A program made the translations under genes and the position numbers. Below, piece by piece: positions 1 through 6,347 of a stretch of DNA of 34,932 bases (its first letter is position 1; every line of letters begins with the position of its first letter). Source of the DNA: a virus; the IMG/VR virus record IMGVR_UViG_3300010151_000058, positions 1 to 34,932 of that record; one strand, 5' to 3'. The notes beneath the pieces were generated by a model, which had not been told where the DNA came from, searched no databases, and worked only from the letters and a program-made list of their open reading frames with translations.

Positions 1-424
1 GGCCAGAAGGCTGCGCCATATGAACTCATACAGCTCCATTGACCTGAAGGATGAGTACATCAGGGTATGGGATGCCAAGGGTGGGAAGCCCCGGTCTGTT
101 CCCTTGACAGCTCGGCTGCTGGAACTCCTGAAGGTGAAGCCGGAAGGATTAGCATTTCCTGGTATGTCACCGAGTCAGGTGCGGGTGGCATGGGCCAAGT
201 TCAGGAAGCACATGAAGCTGGAGGATGACACCGAGTTCACCCCTCATGCTCTCAGGCACTCCTGCGCTACCCGTCTGCTTCAGGCCACGAGTGATATCTA
301 TCTGGTCAAGGAATGGCTGGGCCACGCTGATGTTACTACCACGCAGCGCTACGCTCACATGTCCAGTGATAGGCTGGAGGCTGGTCGTGATGCGTTACAG
401 GTTTTGATGCAAAATGGTCAGTAG
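1..424 (+). CDS. int: Tyrosine recombinase (integrase), C-terminal part, cut by the window edge
   Basis: This is the catalytic end of a phage integrase, which joins phage attP to a host attB. The frame is open from base 2; the ATG at 20 is probably internal because a full integrase has 300 or more residues. Visible motifs, numbered from that ATG, are [12 protein letters not shown] near residue 76 (the HxxR box) and [14 protein letters not shown] near 100 (second histidine box plus the tyrosine nucleophile). The first catalytic arginine would lie at or before the window edge, possibly in the ARR just before the ATG. A hairpin and a tRNA-derived attP follow directly, the usual int-attP order of integrative phages. 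If the sequence were a closed circle joined at its ends, the frame upstream would contain stops and the gene would be truncated; more likely the window simply starts inside it. Confidence 0.92.
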   Translation, partial: ARRLRHMNSYSSIDLKDEYIRVWDAKGGKPRSVPLTARLLELLKVKPEGLAFPGMSPSQVRVAWAKFRKHMKLEDDTEFTPHALRHSCATRLLQATSDIYLVKEWLGHADVTTTQRYAHMSSDRLEAGRDALQVLMQNGQ

Positions 425-456
425 AGACAGTAACTGTTACTCTATGGTAACCTGCC

Positions 457-493
457 ACATTCCTTCTAAGCGTATGATTCTTAGAGGGAATGT
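457..493. terminator. 14-bp hairpin between int and attP, possible bidirectional terminator
   Basis: The arms at 457-470 and 480-493 pair over 14 bp with one G-U and a 9-base loop. The hairpin ends exactly at the base next to the CCA end of the tRNA fragment. It starts 33 bases after the int stop codon. There is no T-run on either side, so termination is an inference. A smaller perfect inverted repeat (AGTAAC/GTTACT, 429-441) lies between int and this hairpin and might be an integrase or regulatory site. Confidence 0.6.
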
Positions 494-538
494 TGGTGGG
501 CCGTGTAGGGGTCGAACCTACGACCTTGGGATTAAGAG
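494..538 (-). other. attP: attP core: 3' half of a tRNA-Lys(CTT) gene
   Basis: Read on the minus strand this is a tRNA from the anticodon loop (CTCTTAA, anticodon CTT) through the anticodon-stem 3' strand, the variable loop, a 5-bp T-stem with the TTCGACC loop, the acceptor strand ACGGCCC, discriminator A and an encoded CCA. The expected 5' strand of the anticodon stem (TGGGA) is absent, so identity with a tRNA stops at the loop. A 3'-half tRNA beside an integrase is the classic form of attP: recombination restores the host tRNA gene with the phage-borne 3' half. It is not a functional tRNA by itself. Confidence 0.88.
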
Positions 539-604
539 TACTTGGTTACTACAGAGTAATCATCAGCTTACCGTAATTTTCCACGGGTTGCCCACTATAT
601 TGCC

Positions 605-824
605 CTCAGTTTCCACCCTTAAGGGAGGGTGTTGGTGGGTGGTAATAGTGGTGGTGACCCCTCATAAAATCCTAAGTACCACCCTTAGTATAAACCCCTT
701 AGGATTAACCCTAGTAATACTTAAGAATACATTAGGCTTTAACCTTAGTTATATCTATAGTTATATTCTAACTACTATATCCTTAAGTATTATCCTTAGG
801 CTTCAACCTAAGTACTCCTTAGTA
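605..824 (+). repeat. Array of diverged copies of the 19-bp promoter element
   Basis: Besides the exact copy at 672-690, related words occur at about 605-623 (one base longer, CCACCCTTA conserved), about 700-717 (one base shorter), 733-751 (about 11 of 19 match), 783-801 (13 of 19, same spacing) and 808-824 (CTAAGTAC-TCCTTAGTA, two bases shorter). All keep the CTTAG-type right half. They may be weak promoters, decayed promoters, operator sites, or an analogue of the short-repeat arrays that flank T7 terminal repeats. The weaker copies are judged by eye. Confidence 0.5.
672..690 (+). promoter_or_regulatory. Putative phage RNA polymerase promoter, copy 1
   Basis: This is an exact match to CTAAGTACCACCCTTAGTA, followed by TAAAC. 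The same 19-mer occurs at 3633 and 14151 and at 34337, with a two-base variant at 6306, always intergenic or over a stop codon and always in the direction of the genes. That distribution fits a T7-type single-subunit polymerase promoter. It lies 240 bases upstream of the polymerase gene itself, which implies autogenous amplification. The element is also an inverted repeat (CTAAG/CTTAG), so a protein operator is the alternative. Confidence 0.7.
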
Positions 825-892
825 ACTCTTAACGTGTTTGTCTTCACCCAACGGGTGCTGTCTTCCCCTGAGGGTGCGGCTTCTATTTGTCC

Positions 893-912
893 AATACTTA
901 CTGCATCGTAAC
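893..912 (+). repeat. 20-bp direct repeat, copy 1, in the RNA polymerase leader
   Basis: AATACTTACTGCATCGTAAC lies 17 bases before the TTG start of the polymerase gene. It recurs with one mismatch at 3388-3407, in the leader of the next gene. It does not resemble the 19-bp promoter. Its role is unknown; an mRNA leader element or protein-binding site is possible. Confidence 0.6.
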
Positions 913-929
913 ATAGAGGAGATTACAAC

Positions 930-3389
930 TTGAAATACAATCACCCTGTTGCAGACTACCAAGACCAAGTGGAACTCGAAGATGAGTCCCGAGGCTTAGG
1001 TATTAAGAAATATCGGGAGAAGGTGGAAACATCTGACCCCGCTGACCTGCCCCCCGGCATCCGTATGATGCAGCTGTGCATCGAGCCTATGGCTGACTCC
1101 ATTACTGAGTGGATGGAATCCAAGGGTGCCAACCGTAACGGTGCTCTGAAGAAATTCATTCGGGACTTCGATGGAGACCATAAGTCTGTGGCCTTTATCG
1201 TGCTCAGGAATGCCTTGGGTGCTATCAGTAAGCGTACCAACCTGACAGCTGCCGCCGGGAATATAGCCGGTGCTCTCGAGGATGAGCTACAGTACAGACA
1301 CCTGAAGGAAAACCATAAGGGACTGTACATCAAGCTGCAGGAGCAGATGAAGTCTCAGGGTATCAATGCCCGACGCAGGCACACTGTTGTGACTCACACG
1401 GTGAACAAGTTTGATATCAGCATGCCACGCTGGGGTACCGAAAGGATTCAGCTGTCTGTGCGGCTGATTAAAATGGCTGCTGAAGTTACCGGCATGTTCG
1501 AGCTGAAGCGCAACCTAATCAGCAAGAAGAATACACCATATATCCTGGTACTCACCGAGAGAGGTAAGGAGTGGTTTGAGAATGCTCATGCAAGATGTGA
1601 GCTGCTTGACCCGCTGCACTTGCCAATGGTCGTACCACCAAATGATTGGAAGGGTATTACCGGTGGTGGTTACCTGACTGAGCGAGGGGTATTAACCAAG
1701 CTCATCAAGTCTCGCAACCTGAACTATCTCGAGGAGCTGCAGAACAGGCACATGCCTGAAGTGTACGACTCTATCAATGCGCTGCAGAAGACCTCATGGA
1801 GAATCAACAAGGGTGTCTACAAAGTACTGCGTGAGTGCTGGGAGATGGGTGGTAACCTCGGAAAGATACCTGCCCGGGAAGCCATAGAGCTGCCTGCATT
1901 CCCTGCTGATGGTGACACCAACAAGGTAGCCAAGACTGCATGGAAGCGTAAAGCTTCAGAGATACATGCATTGAACCACAGGTTGCAGGCCAAGCGCTTT
2001 GGTGTGTCACAGAAACTCTGGACTGCTGAGAAGTTCATGGACAGGGAGAGAATTTACTTTGTATACACCATGGATTGGCGAGGCAGGGTCTACCCTATGT
2101 CATCCTACGTGAATCCTCAGGCAGATGATTCTGGTAAGGCACTGCTGCAGTTCGCTGAAGGTAAGAAGCTGGGTGCTCACGGTGCATACTGGTTGGCTGT
2201 TCACATTGCTAACTGCTTTGGTGTTGACAAGGTCTCGCTGAATGACCGAGTGGAGTGGGTTCAACAGAATGAAGAACTCATACTGGACAGCGCCATTAAT
2301 CCACTGGAAGGTCAGCGCTTCTGGACAGAGGCTGATAAGCCTTTCTGTGCTTTGGCTGCTTGCTTTGAATGGCTGGGCTATAACATCGAGGGTAACGACT
2401 ACGTGTCTCACCTGCCTGTCGCCATGGACGGTAGCTGTAATGGACTGCAGAACTTAAGCGCCATGCTGAGGGATGAGGTCGGTGGTAAGGCTGTCAACTT
2501 GGTACCCGGGGAAGCTCCCAACGATATCTACCAGACTGTCTGTGATGCTGTCGTCAAGAAGATTGATGCCTGTGCTAAGCAACCTTTCGATTCGCTGGCA
2601 GATGGTGCCGAGCTGGATGAATGGAATCTGGCTGGCGCATGGATGGGCAAGGTGACCAGGAAAATAGTTAAGCGTCCTGTTATGACTCTGCCCTATGGTG
2701 CAGGCCGGTACGGTATGCGTGGTCAGATATTCGGTGAGCTGCAGAAAATGGCTGACGATGAAGGTATCGATTACCTTGGCCCTGAGGTTGATGGGTTCCA
2801 AGCTTCTGCTTATCTTGCTGGTGTTGTCTACGATGCTATCGGTGAGGTAGTGATAGCAGCTCGACAGGCTATGGATTGGTTACAAGATACAGCCCGGGTT
2901 GCCTCGAAGGATGGACTTCCAATTCACTGGACTACACCGGTCGGCTTCCCTGTTATGCAGGAATACAAGGATACCAAAACGGCAGAGATTCAGATTGCCA
3001 TGGGTAGCCAACGTATGAGGTTGAAGCTTAAGCAGGAAGAGGAAGCTCTTGACAAGAGGCGTATGGCTCAAGGTATCTCCCCTAACTTTGTTCACAGTAT
3101 GGATGCGTCACACCTGATGATGACAATCAACCTGTGCACTGAGGCTGGCATTGATGCGCTTGCCATGGTGCATGACTCCTACGGCACCCACGCTGCTGAT
3201 GCAGATGACTTGGCCTACCTACTCAGGCAAGCATTCGTTGACCAGTACAGCATGGATACCCTCGGCATCCTGAAGGAAGAGATTGAGTCCCAGCTGGAAC
3301 CAAAGCTGGCGAAGAAGATACCTGAGCTTCCCGGCACTGGCTCTTTAAATTTAGATGACGTAATGCGAAGCGATTATTTCTTTGCTTAA
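930..3389 (+). CDS. T7-type single-subunit DNA-directed RNA polymerase (gp1)
   Basis: 819 residues against about 883 in T7. It transcribes middle and late phage genes from phage-specific promoters. Family motifs in order: DWRGRVYP near residue 382; MDGSCNGLQ near 498 (catalytic Asp of the palm); KRPVMTLPYGAGRYGMRG near 580-595 (catalytic Lys and the Tyr that selects ribonucleotides); ISPNFVHSMDASHL near 715; VHDSYGTH near 747 (second catalytic Asp); and an aromatic C-terminus, DYFFA, like the T7 terminal FAFA. The start is TTG at 930 with AGGAGA about 8 bases upstream; the next in-frame ATG would remove the N-terminal domain. It is preceded by its own likely promoter at 672 and by a 20-bp repeat. 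It looks intact. Confidence 0.97.
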   Translation: MKYNHPVADYQDQVELEDESRGLGIKKYREKVETSDPADLPPGIRMMQLCIEPMADSITEWMESKGANRNGALKKFIRDFDGDHKSVAFIVLRNALGAISKRTNLTAAAGNIAGALEDELQYRHLKENHKGLYIKLQEQMKSQGINARRRHTVVTHTVNKFDISMPRWGTERIQLSVRLIKMAAEVTGMFELKRNLISKKNTPYILVLTERGKEWFENAHARCELLDPLHLPMVVPPNDWKGITGGGYLTERGVLTKLIKSRNLNYLEELQNRHMPEVYDSINALQKTSWRINKGVYKVLRECWEMGGNLGKIPAREAIELPAFPADGDTNKVAKTAWKRKASEIHALNHRLQAKRFGVSQKLWTAEKFMDRERIYFVYTMDWRGRVYPMSSYVNPQADDSGKALLQFAEGKKLGAHGAYWLAVHIANCFGVDKVSLNDRVEWVQQNEELILDSAINPLEGQRFWTEADKPFCALAACFEWLGYNIEGNDYVSHLPVAMDGSCNGLQNLSAMLRDEVGGKAVNLVPGEAPNDIYQTVCDAVVKKIDACAKQPFDSLADGAELDEWNLAGAWMGKVTRKIVKRPVMTLPYGAGRYGMRGQIFGELQKMADDEGIDYLGPEVDGFQASAYLAGVVYDAIGEVVIAARQAMDWLQDTARVASKDGLPIHWTTPVGFPVMQEYKDTKTAEIQIAMGSQRMRLKLKQEEEALDKRRMAQGISPNFVHSMDASHLMMTINLCTEAGIDALAMVHDSYGTHAADADDLAYLLRQAFVDQYSMDTLGILKEEIESQLEPKLAKKIPELPGTGSLNLDDVMRSDYFFA

Positions 3390-3407
3390 TACTTACTACA
3401 TCGTAAC
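3388..3407 (+). repeat. 20-bp direct repeat, copy 2, after the RNA polymerase gene
   Basis: AATACTTACTACATCGTAAC begins in the polymerase stop codon and differs from the copy at 893-912 by one base. It sits 19 bases before the next start codon, nearly the same spacing as copy 1 before the polymerase start (17). The shared position in two leaders suggests a regulatory role. Confidence 0.6.
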
Positions 3408-3426
3408 CTTTACCGGAGGTATAGTT

Positions 3427-3630
3427 ATGCCAGAAGTAATTGCCAATACAATCGTGTTCGTCTTGTGGGTCTTCACTCCTAATGGTGCGGCCCCATTGCT
3501 TGAATCACCTGACAGGCAGATAGCTGTGCAGTACTACTGCATCCAGGAATGTGAGGTAGCTGAGCGGTGGGCAGAGCACCTGATAAAGCAGGACGTGAGA
3601 TGCATCCCAACCCCATTACAACTGATGTAA
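3427..3630 (+). CDS. Small hypothetical protein (67 aa)
   Basis: I chose the ATG at 3427 because CCGGAGG lies 7-8 bases upstream; a longer reading from 3382 would overlap the polymerase gene and have no ribosome site. The protein has a hydrophobic N-terminal stretch (VIANTIVFVLWVF, about residues 4-16), then a soluble part with three cysteines (YYC, QEC, VRC) and no recognised motif. The hydrophobic start could be a membrane anchor. T7 keeps small host-interacting genes just after gene 1, but nothing links this one to any of them. It is the last gene before promoter copy 2 and a terminator. Confidence 0.6.
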   Translation: MPEVIANTIVFVLWVFTPNGAAPLLESPDRQIAVQYYCIQECEVAERWAEHLIKQDVRCIPTPLQLM

Positions 3631-3632
3631 TC

Positions 3633-3651
3633 CTAAGTACCACCCTTAGTA
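3633..3651 (+). promoter_or_regulatory. Putative phage RNA polymerase promoter, copy 2
   Basis: Exact CTAAGTACCACCCTTAGTA, followed by CAGAC, directly after a stop codon. A rho-independent terminator begins 8 bases downstream, before the next gene. It would drive the SSB/resolvase/lysozyme cluster. Basis: recurrence of the 19-mer at gene-module borders. Confidence 0.72.
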
Positions 3652-3658
3652 CAGACTA

Positions 3659-3695
3659 AACCCTGCTCCAGAAATGGTGCGGGGTTTTTCTTTTT
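3659..3695 (+). terminator. Rho-independent terminator just after promoter copy 2
   Basis: AACCCTGC (3659-3666) pairs with GCGGGGTT (3679-3686) with one G-U, and two more G-C pairs lie inside after a mismatch. The tract TTTTTCTTTTT follows. It resembles the early terminator that stops host polymerase after T7 gene 1 and its neighbours. Because it lies after the promoter, phage polymerase must read through it to express the genes downstream. Confidence 0.82.
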
Positions 3696-3712
3696 CAGAC
3701 GAGGAGAAAGTT

Positions 3713-3931
3713 ATGGAATTTATGAAGATAGTACCGGTGGCTGCGAAGTATCAGCTGACGGTAACTGCCCGGGAGCTGGAGGTATTGATACGCATCATGG
3801 GCAACACCAACACCGACGATGACCTTCGGGCTTTAGCTCAGAGCGATATCTTGGACGAGCTGACCGATGACCAGAAGGCGCAACTCACTCAGAGCGTGTA
3901 CGACGACCTCTGTGCAGCGCAGGTGCTCTGA
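3713..3931 (+). CDS. Small acidic hypothetical protein (72 aa)
   Basis: The start is the ATG at 3713, with GAGGAGAAAG ending 2 bases before it; a longer frame from 3674 would begin inside the terminator and is rejected. The product is mostly helical by composition, with acidic stretches (TNTDDDLRAL, DILDELTDDQKAQL). I recognise no domain. It is the first gene after promoter copy 2 and its stop overlaps the next start (TGATG), so the two are translationally coupled. T7 has small host-directed genes (1.1 to 2) in this position, but no sequence link can be made. Confidence 0.7.
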   Translation: MEFMKIVPVAAKYQLTVTARELEVLIRIMGNTNTDDDLRALAQSDILDELTDDQKAQLTQSVYDDLCAAQVL

Positions 3932-4281
3932 TGAATAAGCATTCGGTGGCTCCCTATCAGCCAAACATTAAACGCAGACCTCAACACAAGAGGAGTGTGC
4001 CGACCCATATGTTAGACAAGCTGAATAGTGTCGCACTGAAGTTAGTGCTGACCCTGTCCTATAAATTCATCGACGTTGTTCAGTCCAATGATAGTAAAGA
4101 TATCCCCGAGAAGATTGTAGCCCTTGGTGTCATCTTGCTGCTGCTTTGCGAACGCTTTGGTATCCGACCTGCGCGAGTCCTAGAGATAGCCGGTCGATGC
4201 ATGTCCACTGCGAGTGATGCAGAGAATAACTGGATGGTGCAGTTCGATGCTTTACGTACCTACATGGCGAAAGAGTTATGA
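3931..4281 (+). CDS. Hypothetical protein (116 aa) with a hydrophobic helix
   Basis: Its ATG overlaps the previous stop (TGATG), so reinitiation is likely; there is no strong ribosome site of its own. The N-terminal 25 residues are basic and proline-rich (KRRPQHKRS). A central segment near residues 62-73 (KIVALGVILLLLCERF) is hydrophobic and could be a buried or membrane-associated helix. No family is recognised. The stop overlaps the ATG of a tiny downstream frame (ATGA). Confidence 0.68.
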   Translation: MNKHSVAPYQPNIKRRPQHKRSVPTHMLDKLNSVALKLVLTLSYKFIDVVQSNDSKDIPEKIVALGVILLLLCERFGIRPARVLEIAGRCMSTASDAENNWMVQFDALRTYMAKEL

Positions 4282-4358
4282 GTCCAGAAGAATTGCAGCT
4301 GTTGAAAGTGATTCTTCTTTACTCCTCCTTCCTAGTGACCGTGTTACTGATGAGGTAA
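4278..4358 (+). CDS. Tiny membrane-like peptide (26 aa)
   Basis: ATG overlaps the preceding stop (ATGA) and the frame ends in TAA after 26 residues: a short polar start (MSPEELQ) and then one hydrophobic segment (LLKVILLYSSFLVTVLLM). This is the shape of a single-pass membrane peptide. Support is the tight overlap and the lack of another gene in the gap; the ribosome site of the next gene (GAGG) lies in its last codons. It could be chance. Confidence 0.4.
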   Translation: MSPEELQLLKVILLYSSFLVTVLLMR

Positions 4359-4363
4359 GAGAG

Positions 4364-4498
4364 ATGACCACTAACCCTGAGTACGACCGAGCAGTATCCC
4401 TGCTTCGTGATGGTGAACCTTTACCGGTTGACCTCGAAGCTTCCCTGATGAACCAAGGCTATGACGTATCAGCCATGTATGAAAACCACCAACAATAG
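4364..4498 (+). CDS. Small hypothetical protein (44 aa)
   Basis: The frame is open from 4214, but the ATG at 4364 fits best: GAGG lies 8 bases upstream and the longer form would lie inside the previous gene. The product is acidic (TTNPEYDRAVSLLRDGEPLPVDLEASLMNQG, given here in part) with no recognised domain. The SSB gene follows after 12 bases with its own strong ribosome site. Confidence 0.6.
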   Translation: MTTNPEYDRAVSLLRDGEPLPVDLEASLMNQGYDVSAMYENHQQ

Positions 4499-4510
4499 AG
4501 AGGAGACTAC

Positions 4511-5173
4511 ATGTCAAATCAGAAGTACTTTAACACCCCTGTGGGTGTGGCTATCTGGCCCAAGCTGGTCGATGCCGACGAGAAGTTTAACAAGTGGGGC
4601 GTGAAGCTTGCCCTGCCAGTTGATGATGAAGCCACGCAGGATTTCATTGAGCTGATTGATAAGCTTGCTGCCGATGCCCTTGAGAATACTATCAAGGAGA
4701 AGAAGGCTGCAGGTTTCACACCAGCAAAGCTGAAGAAAATTGTTGCTGCTGACCTGCCTTACGAATACGAAGAGGACGACGACGGTGAGCCTACCGGTCG
4801 TGTGCTATTCAACTTCAGTAAGAAGTCAATCATCCAGCGCAAGGATAAGGAAGACATCATCTGTTCTCCCCCGGGCCTGTTTGATGCGGCTGGCAAGAAG
4901 ATTCCTGGTAAGCCACAGATTTGGGGTGGCTCAAAACTCATCGTTAACTTTGGCACCCGCGATTATTGGGTAGCCAAGATTGGTGCCGGTGTATCTCTGC
5001 AGCTCCGTGCTGTGCAGGTAATCGAGCTGGTCTCCGGTGGCGCAGCCACTGCTGAAGACTGCGGTTTCGAAGCACATGAAGGCGGCTACGTAGCTGACCA
5101 GACTGTTGCTGATGAAGCTCCGACTCCTGCAGCTGACACAGCTGATGAAGACAGCGACGACGAAGACTTCTAA
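4511..5173 (+). CDS. Single-stranded DNA-binding protein, T7 gp2.5 type
   Basis: 220 residues against 232 in T7. It coats single-stranded DNA at the fork and helps annealing and recombination. The N-terminal part has the OB-fold-like pattern of the family, beginning YFNTPVGVAIWPKL. The last 20 residues are very acidic and end in phenylalanine (DEDSDDEDF), the tail through which gp2.5 contacts polymerase and helicase. AGAGGAGAC precedes the ATG. It stands where gene 2.5 stands in T7, directly before the recombination nuclease and the lysozyme. The 3' end overlaps the next gene. Confidence 0.92.
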   Translation: MSNQKYFNTPVGVAIWPKLVDADEKFNKWGVKLALPVDDEATQDFIELIDKLAADALENTIKEKKAAGFTPAKLKKIVAADLPYEYEEDDDGEPTGRVLFNFSKKSIIQRKDKEDIICSPPGLFDAAGKKIPGKPQIWGGSKLIVNFGTRDYWVAKIGAGVSLQLRAVQVIELVSGGAATAEDCGFEAHEGGYVADQTVADEAPTPAADTADEDSDDEDF

Positions 5174-5567
5174 GCCTGTTGCTTGTTTCTGTATCAAAGT
5201 AAATCCTGTCCCAGCCTCGCGCCCCCGGGTGCGTCGTTGGGGTGGGGCTTACTACGGTAAGAAGTACACAGCATGGAGAGAAGAAGCCGCCGCATTCTTG
5301 GAAGAAAATTTTCAGCCAAAACTGCGACCCCAACGTCCCTACTTTGTAATCATCGACCACTATGTTCGACGACCTCGAACATCCACAGCAATCCTCCCTG
5401 TTGGTGACATCGACAACTACGACAAGGCTGCACTCGACGCAATCGTTAAGGCAGAGCTGATGGTAGATGACCGATGGATATCTAAGAAGTCATCCAACTT
5501 GGAGTTCGCAAGGAACGAAGACGAGGTAGGTACCTACATTAAATATTTTGAAGACGAGAGGTACTGA
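5145..5567 (+). CDS. rusA: RusA-type Holliday junction resolvase
   Basis: Predicted endonuclease that cuts four-way DNA junctions, here in the slot of T7 endonuclease I (gp3). RusA features, numbered from the ATG at 5145: PVPASRPRVRRWGGAYYGKKYTAW (in part) at the N-terminus, the acidic pair GDIDNYDKAALDAI near residues 87-100 (Asp88, Asp90), and a further acidic site VDDRW (Asp108/109), followed by a conserved strand. Length (140 aa) is near that of RusA (about 120). The start is uncertain: no start codon follows the SSB stop before the conserved region, so the gene must overlap SSB. 5145 is the shortest option, 5106 the longest; neither has a clear ribosome site. Confidence 0.85.
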   Translation: MKTATTKTSKPVACFCIKVNPVPASRPRVRRWGGAYYGKKYTAWREEAAAFLEENFQPKLRPQRPYFVIIDHYVRRPRTSTAILPVGDIDNYDKAALDAIVKAELMVDDRWISKKSSNLEFARNEDEVGTYIKYFEDERY

Positions 5568-6013
5568 TGTCTGTAAAGAAAATCGTCAGTGTTGATTACA
5601 TTGTAATCCACTGCGCTGCGACCAAGCCTTCAATGGATATTGGCGTAGAAGAGATTGACCGGTGGCACAGGCAGAGAGGATTCTTTGCAGTCGGCTACCA
5701 CAAAGTAATACGCAGAGATGGAACTATCGAAGACGGTAGAGCTATCGATGTACGTGGCGCACATGCCAAAGGTTTCAACTCACGTTCAATCGGTATCTGT
5801 TTAGCTGGTGGTGTCTCTCAGGAGAACGCTAACAAGGCAGAGAATAATTTCACCGATGCTCAGTTCGATTCTCTTAAATATCTTATTAAACATTTCACTA
5901 CCAAGTTTCCCAACGCTGAAGTCTTAGGTCACCGCGACCTGCCTAACGTGAACAAGGACTGTCCTTCGTTCGACGTACGCAAGTGGAGGGGTACAGGTAC
6001 ACCGGAGGTTTAA
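5567..6013 (+). CDS. N-acetylmuramoyl-L-alanine amidase, T7 lysozyme (gp3.5) type
   Basis: Zinc amidase that cuts the amide bond between MurNAc and the peptide in peptidoglycan. In T7 it also binds and inhibits the phage RNA polymerase. Zinc ligands are visible at His15 (VIHCAAT), His122 (LGHRD) and Cys132 (KDCPSFDV); the catalytic Tyr44 (GYHK) and Lys130 are also present, at nearly the T7 positions. Length 148 aa against 151. ATG overlaps the RusA stop (TGATG). It has no signal peptide, so as in T7 it needs a holin to reach the wall. Since the T7-type polymerase is present, the dual role is plausible but not shown. Confidence 0.94.
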   Translation: MSVKKIVSVDYIVIHCAATKPSMDIGVEEIDRWHRQRGFFAVGYHKVIRRDGTIEDGRAIDVRGAHAKGFNSRSIGICLAGGVSQENANKAENNFTDAQFDSLKYLIKHFTTKFPNAEVLGHRDLPNVNKDCPSFDVRKWRGTGTPEV

Positions 6014-6015
6014 CC

Positions 6016-6309
6016 ATGGACTTTATAAGGAACTACGGAATGGAAGAGAGAAAGTTCTCCCTGTTCAATACGCACCGCTGGTCTGACCCTAATGAAAGAC
6101 CGGAGTGTTGTGACGTAGTGCCTGTCCTAATGGAAGGCCGGTTCAGCACAGGTCTCATTGACGCAACCCTGTTGTGTCTTGAGATGGACGGAAGCAAAGC
6201 TGCCCCCGGGTTCATGAAGCCTGAAGGTATTGTTATCTATCACAGCCATTCGAACACCCTGTTCAAGAAGACCATTGAGAAAGATGAAGTACCCAAGGCA
6301 CTAGCCTAA
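6016..6309 (+). CDS. Hypothetical protein (97 aa)
   Basis: The ATG at 6016 is preceded by CCGGAGG at good spacing; the longer reading from 5983 would overlap the amidase without a ribosome site. The product is soluble, with an ECC pair near residue 31 and a histidine-containing strand (IVIYHSHSN) near residue 78. No family is recognised. Its stop codon lies inside promoter copy 3, so it ends the transcription unit that starts at 3633. Confidence 0.65.
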   Translation: MDFIRNYGMEERKFSLFNTHRWSDPNERPECCDVVPVLMEGRFSTGLIDATLLCLEMDGSKAAPGFMKPEGIVIYHSHSNTLFKKTIEKDEVPKALA

Positions 6310-6324
6310 CTACCACCCATAGTA
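6306..6324 (+). promoter_or_regulatory. Putative phage RNA polymerase promoter, copy 3 (variant)
   Basis: CTAACTACCACCCATAGTA differs from the consensus at positions 5 (G to C) and 14 (T to A). The two changes are not compensatory in the inverted repeat, which argues that the element is read as a linear promoter rather than as a hairpin or palindromic operator. It overlaps the preceding stop codon and is followed by a strong terminator 24 bases on. Confidence 0.65.
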
Positions 6325-6347
6325 CAAACAGAGTTCTTGTCTGGTTC

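Larger units (their letters stand above)
539..929. other. Non-coding control region between attP and RNA polymerase
   Basis: About 390 bases with no credible gene. An open frame across it (414-911) merely reads through the tRNA fragment and low-complexity AT-rich DNA. The region holds a canonical phage-type promoter (672-690), several diverged copies of it, many CTTAG/CTAAG words, a small hairpin CACCC-AAC-GGGTG (about 846-858) and a 20-bp element that recurs after the polymerase gene. I see no confident sigma-70 promoter. Integrase arm sites may also lie here, but I cannot identify them. Confidence 0.6.

Noticed and set aside
494-538. Functional phage tRNA gene
   Set aside because: Only the 3' half is present; the 5' strand of the anticodon stem, D-arm and acceptor 5' strand are missing upstream on the minus strand.
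414-911. 165-codon open frame after int
   Set aside because: It crosses the tRNA fragment, the hairpin, the promoter element and low-complexity AT-rich repeats; no ribosome site and no protein-like features. Treated as chance.
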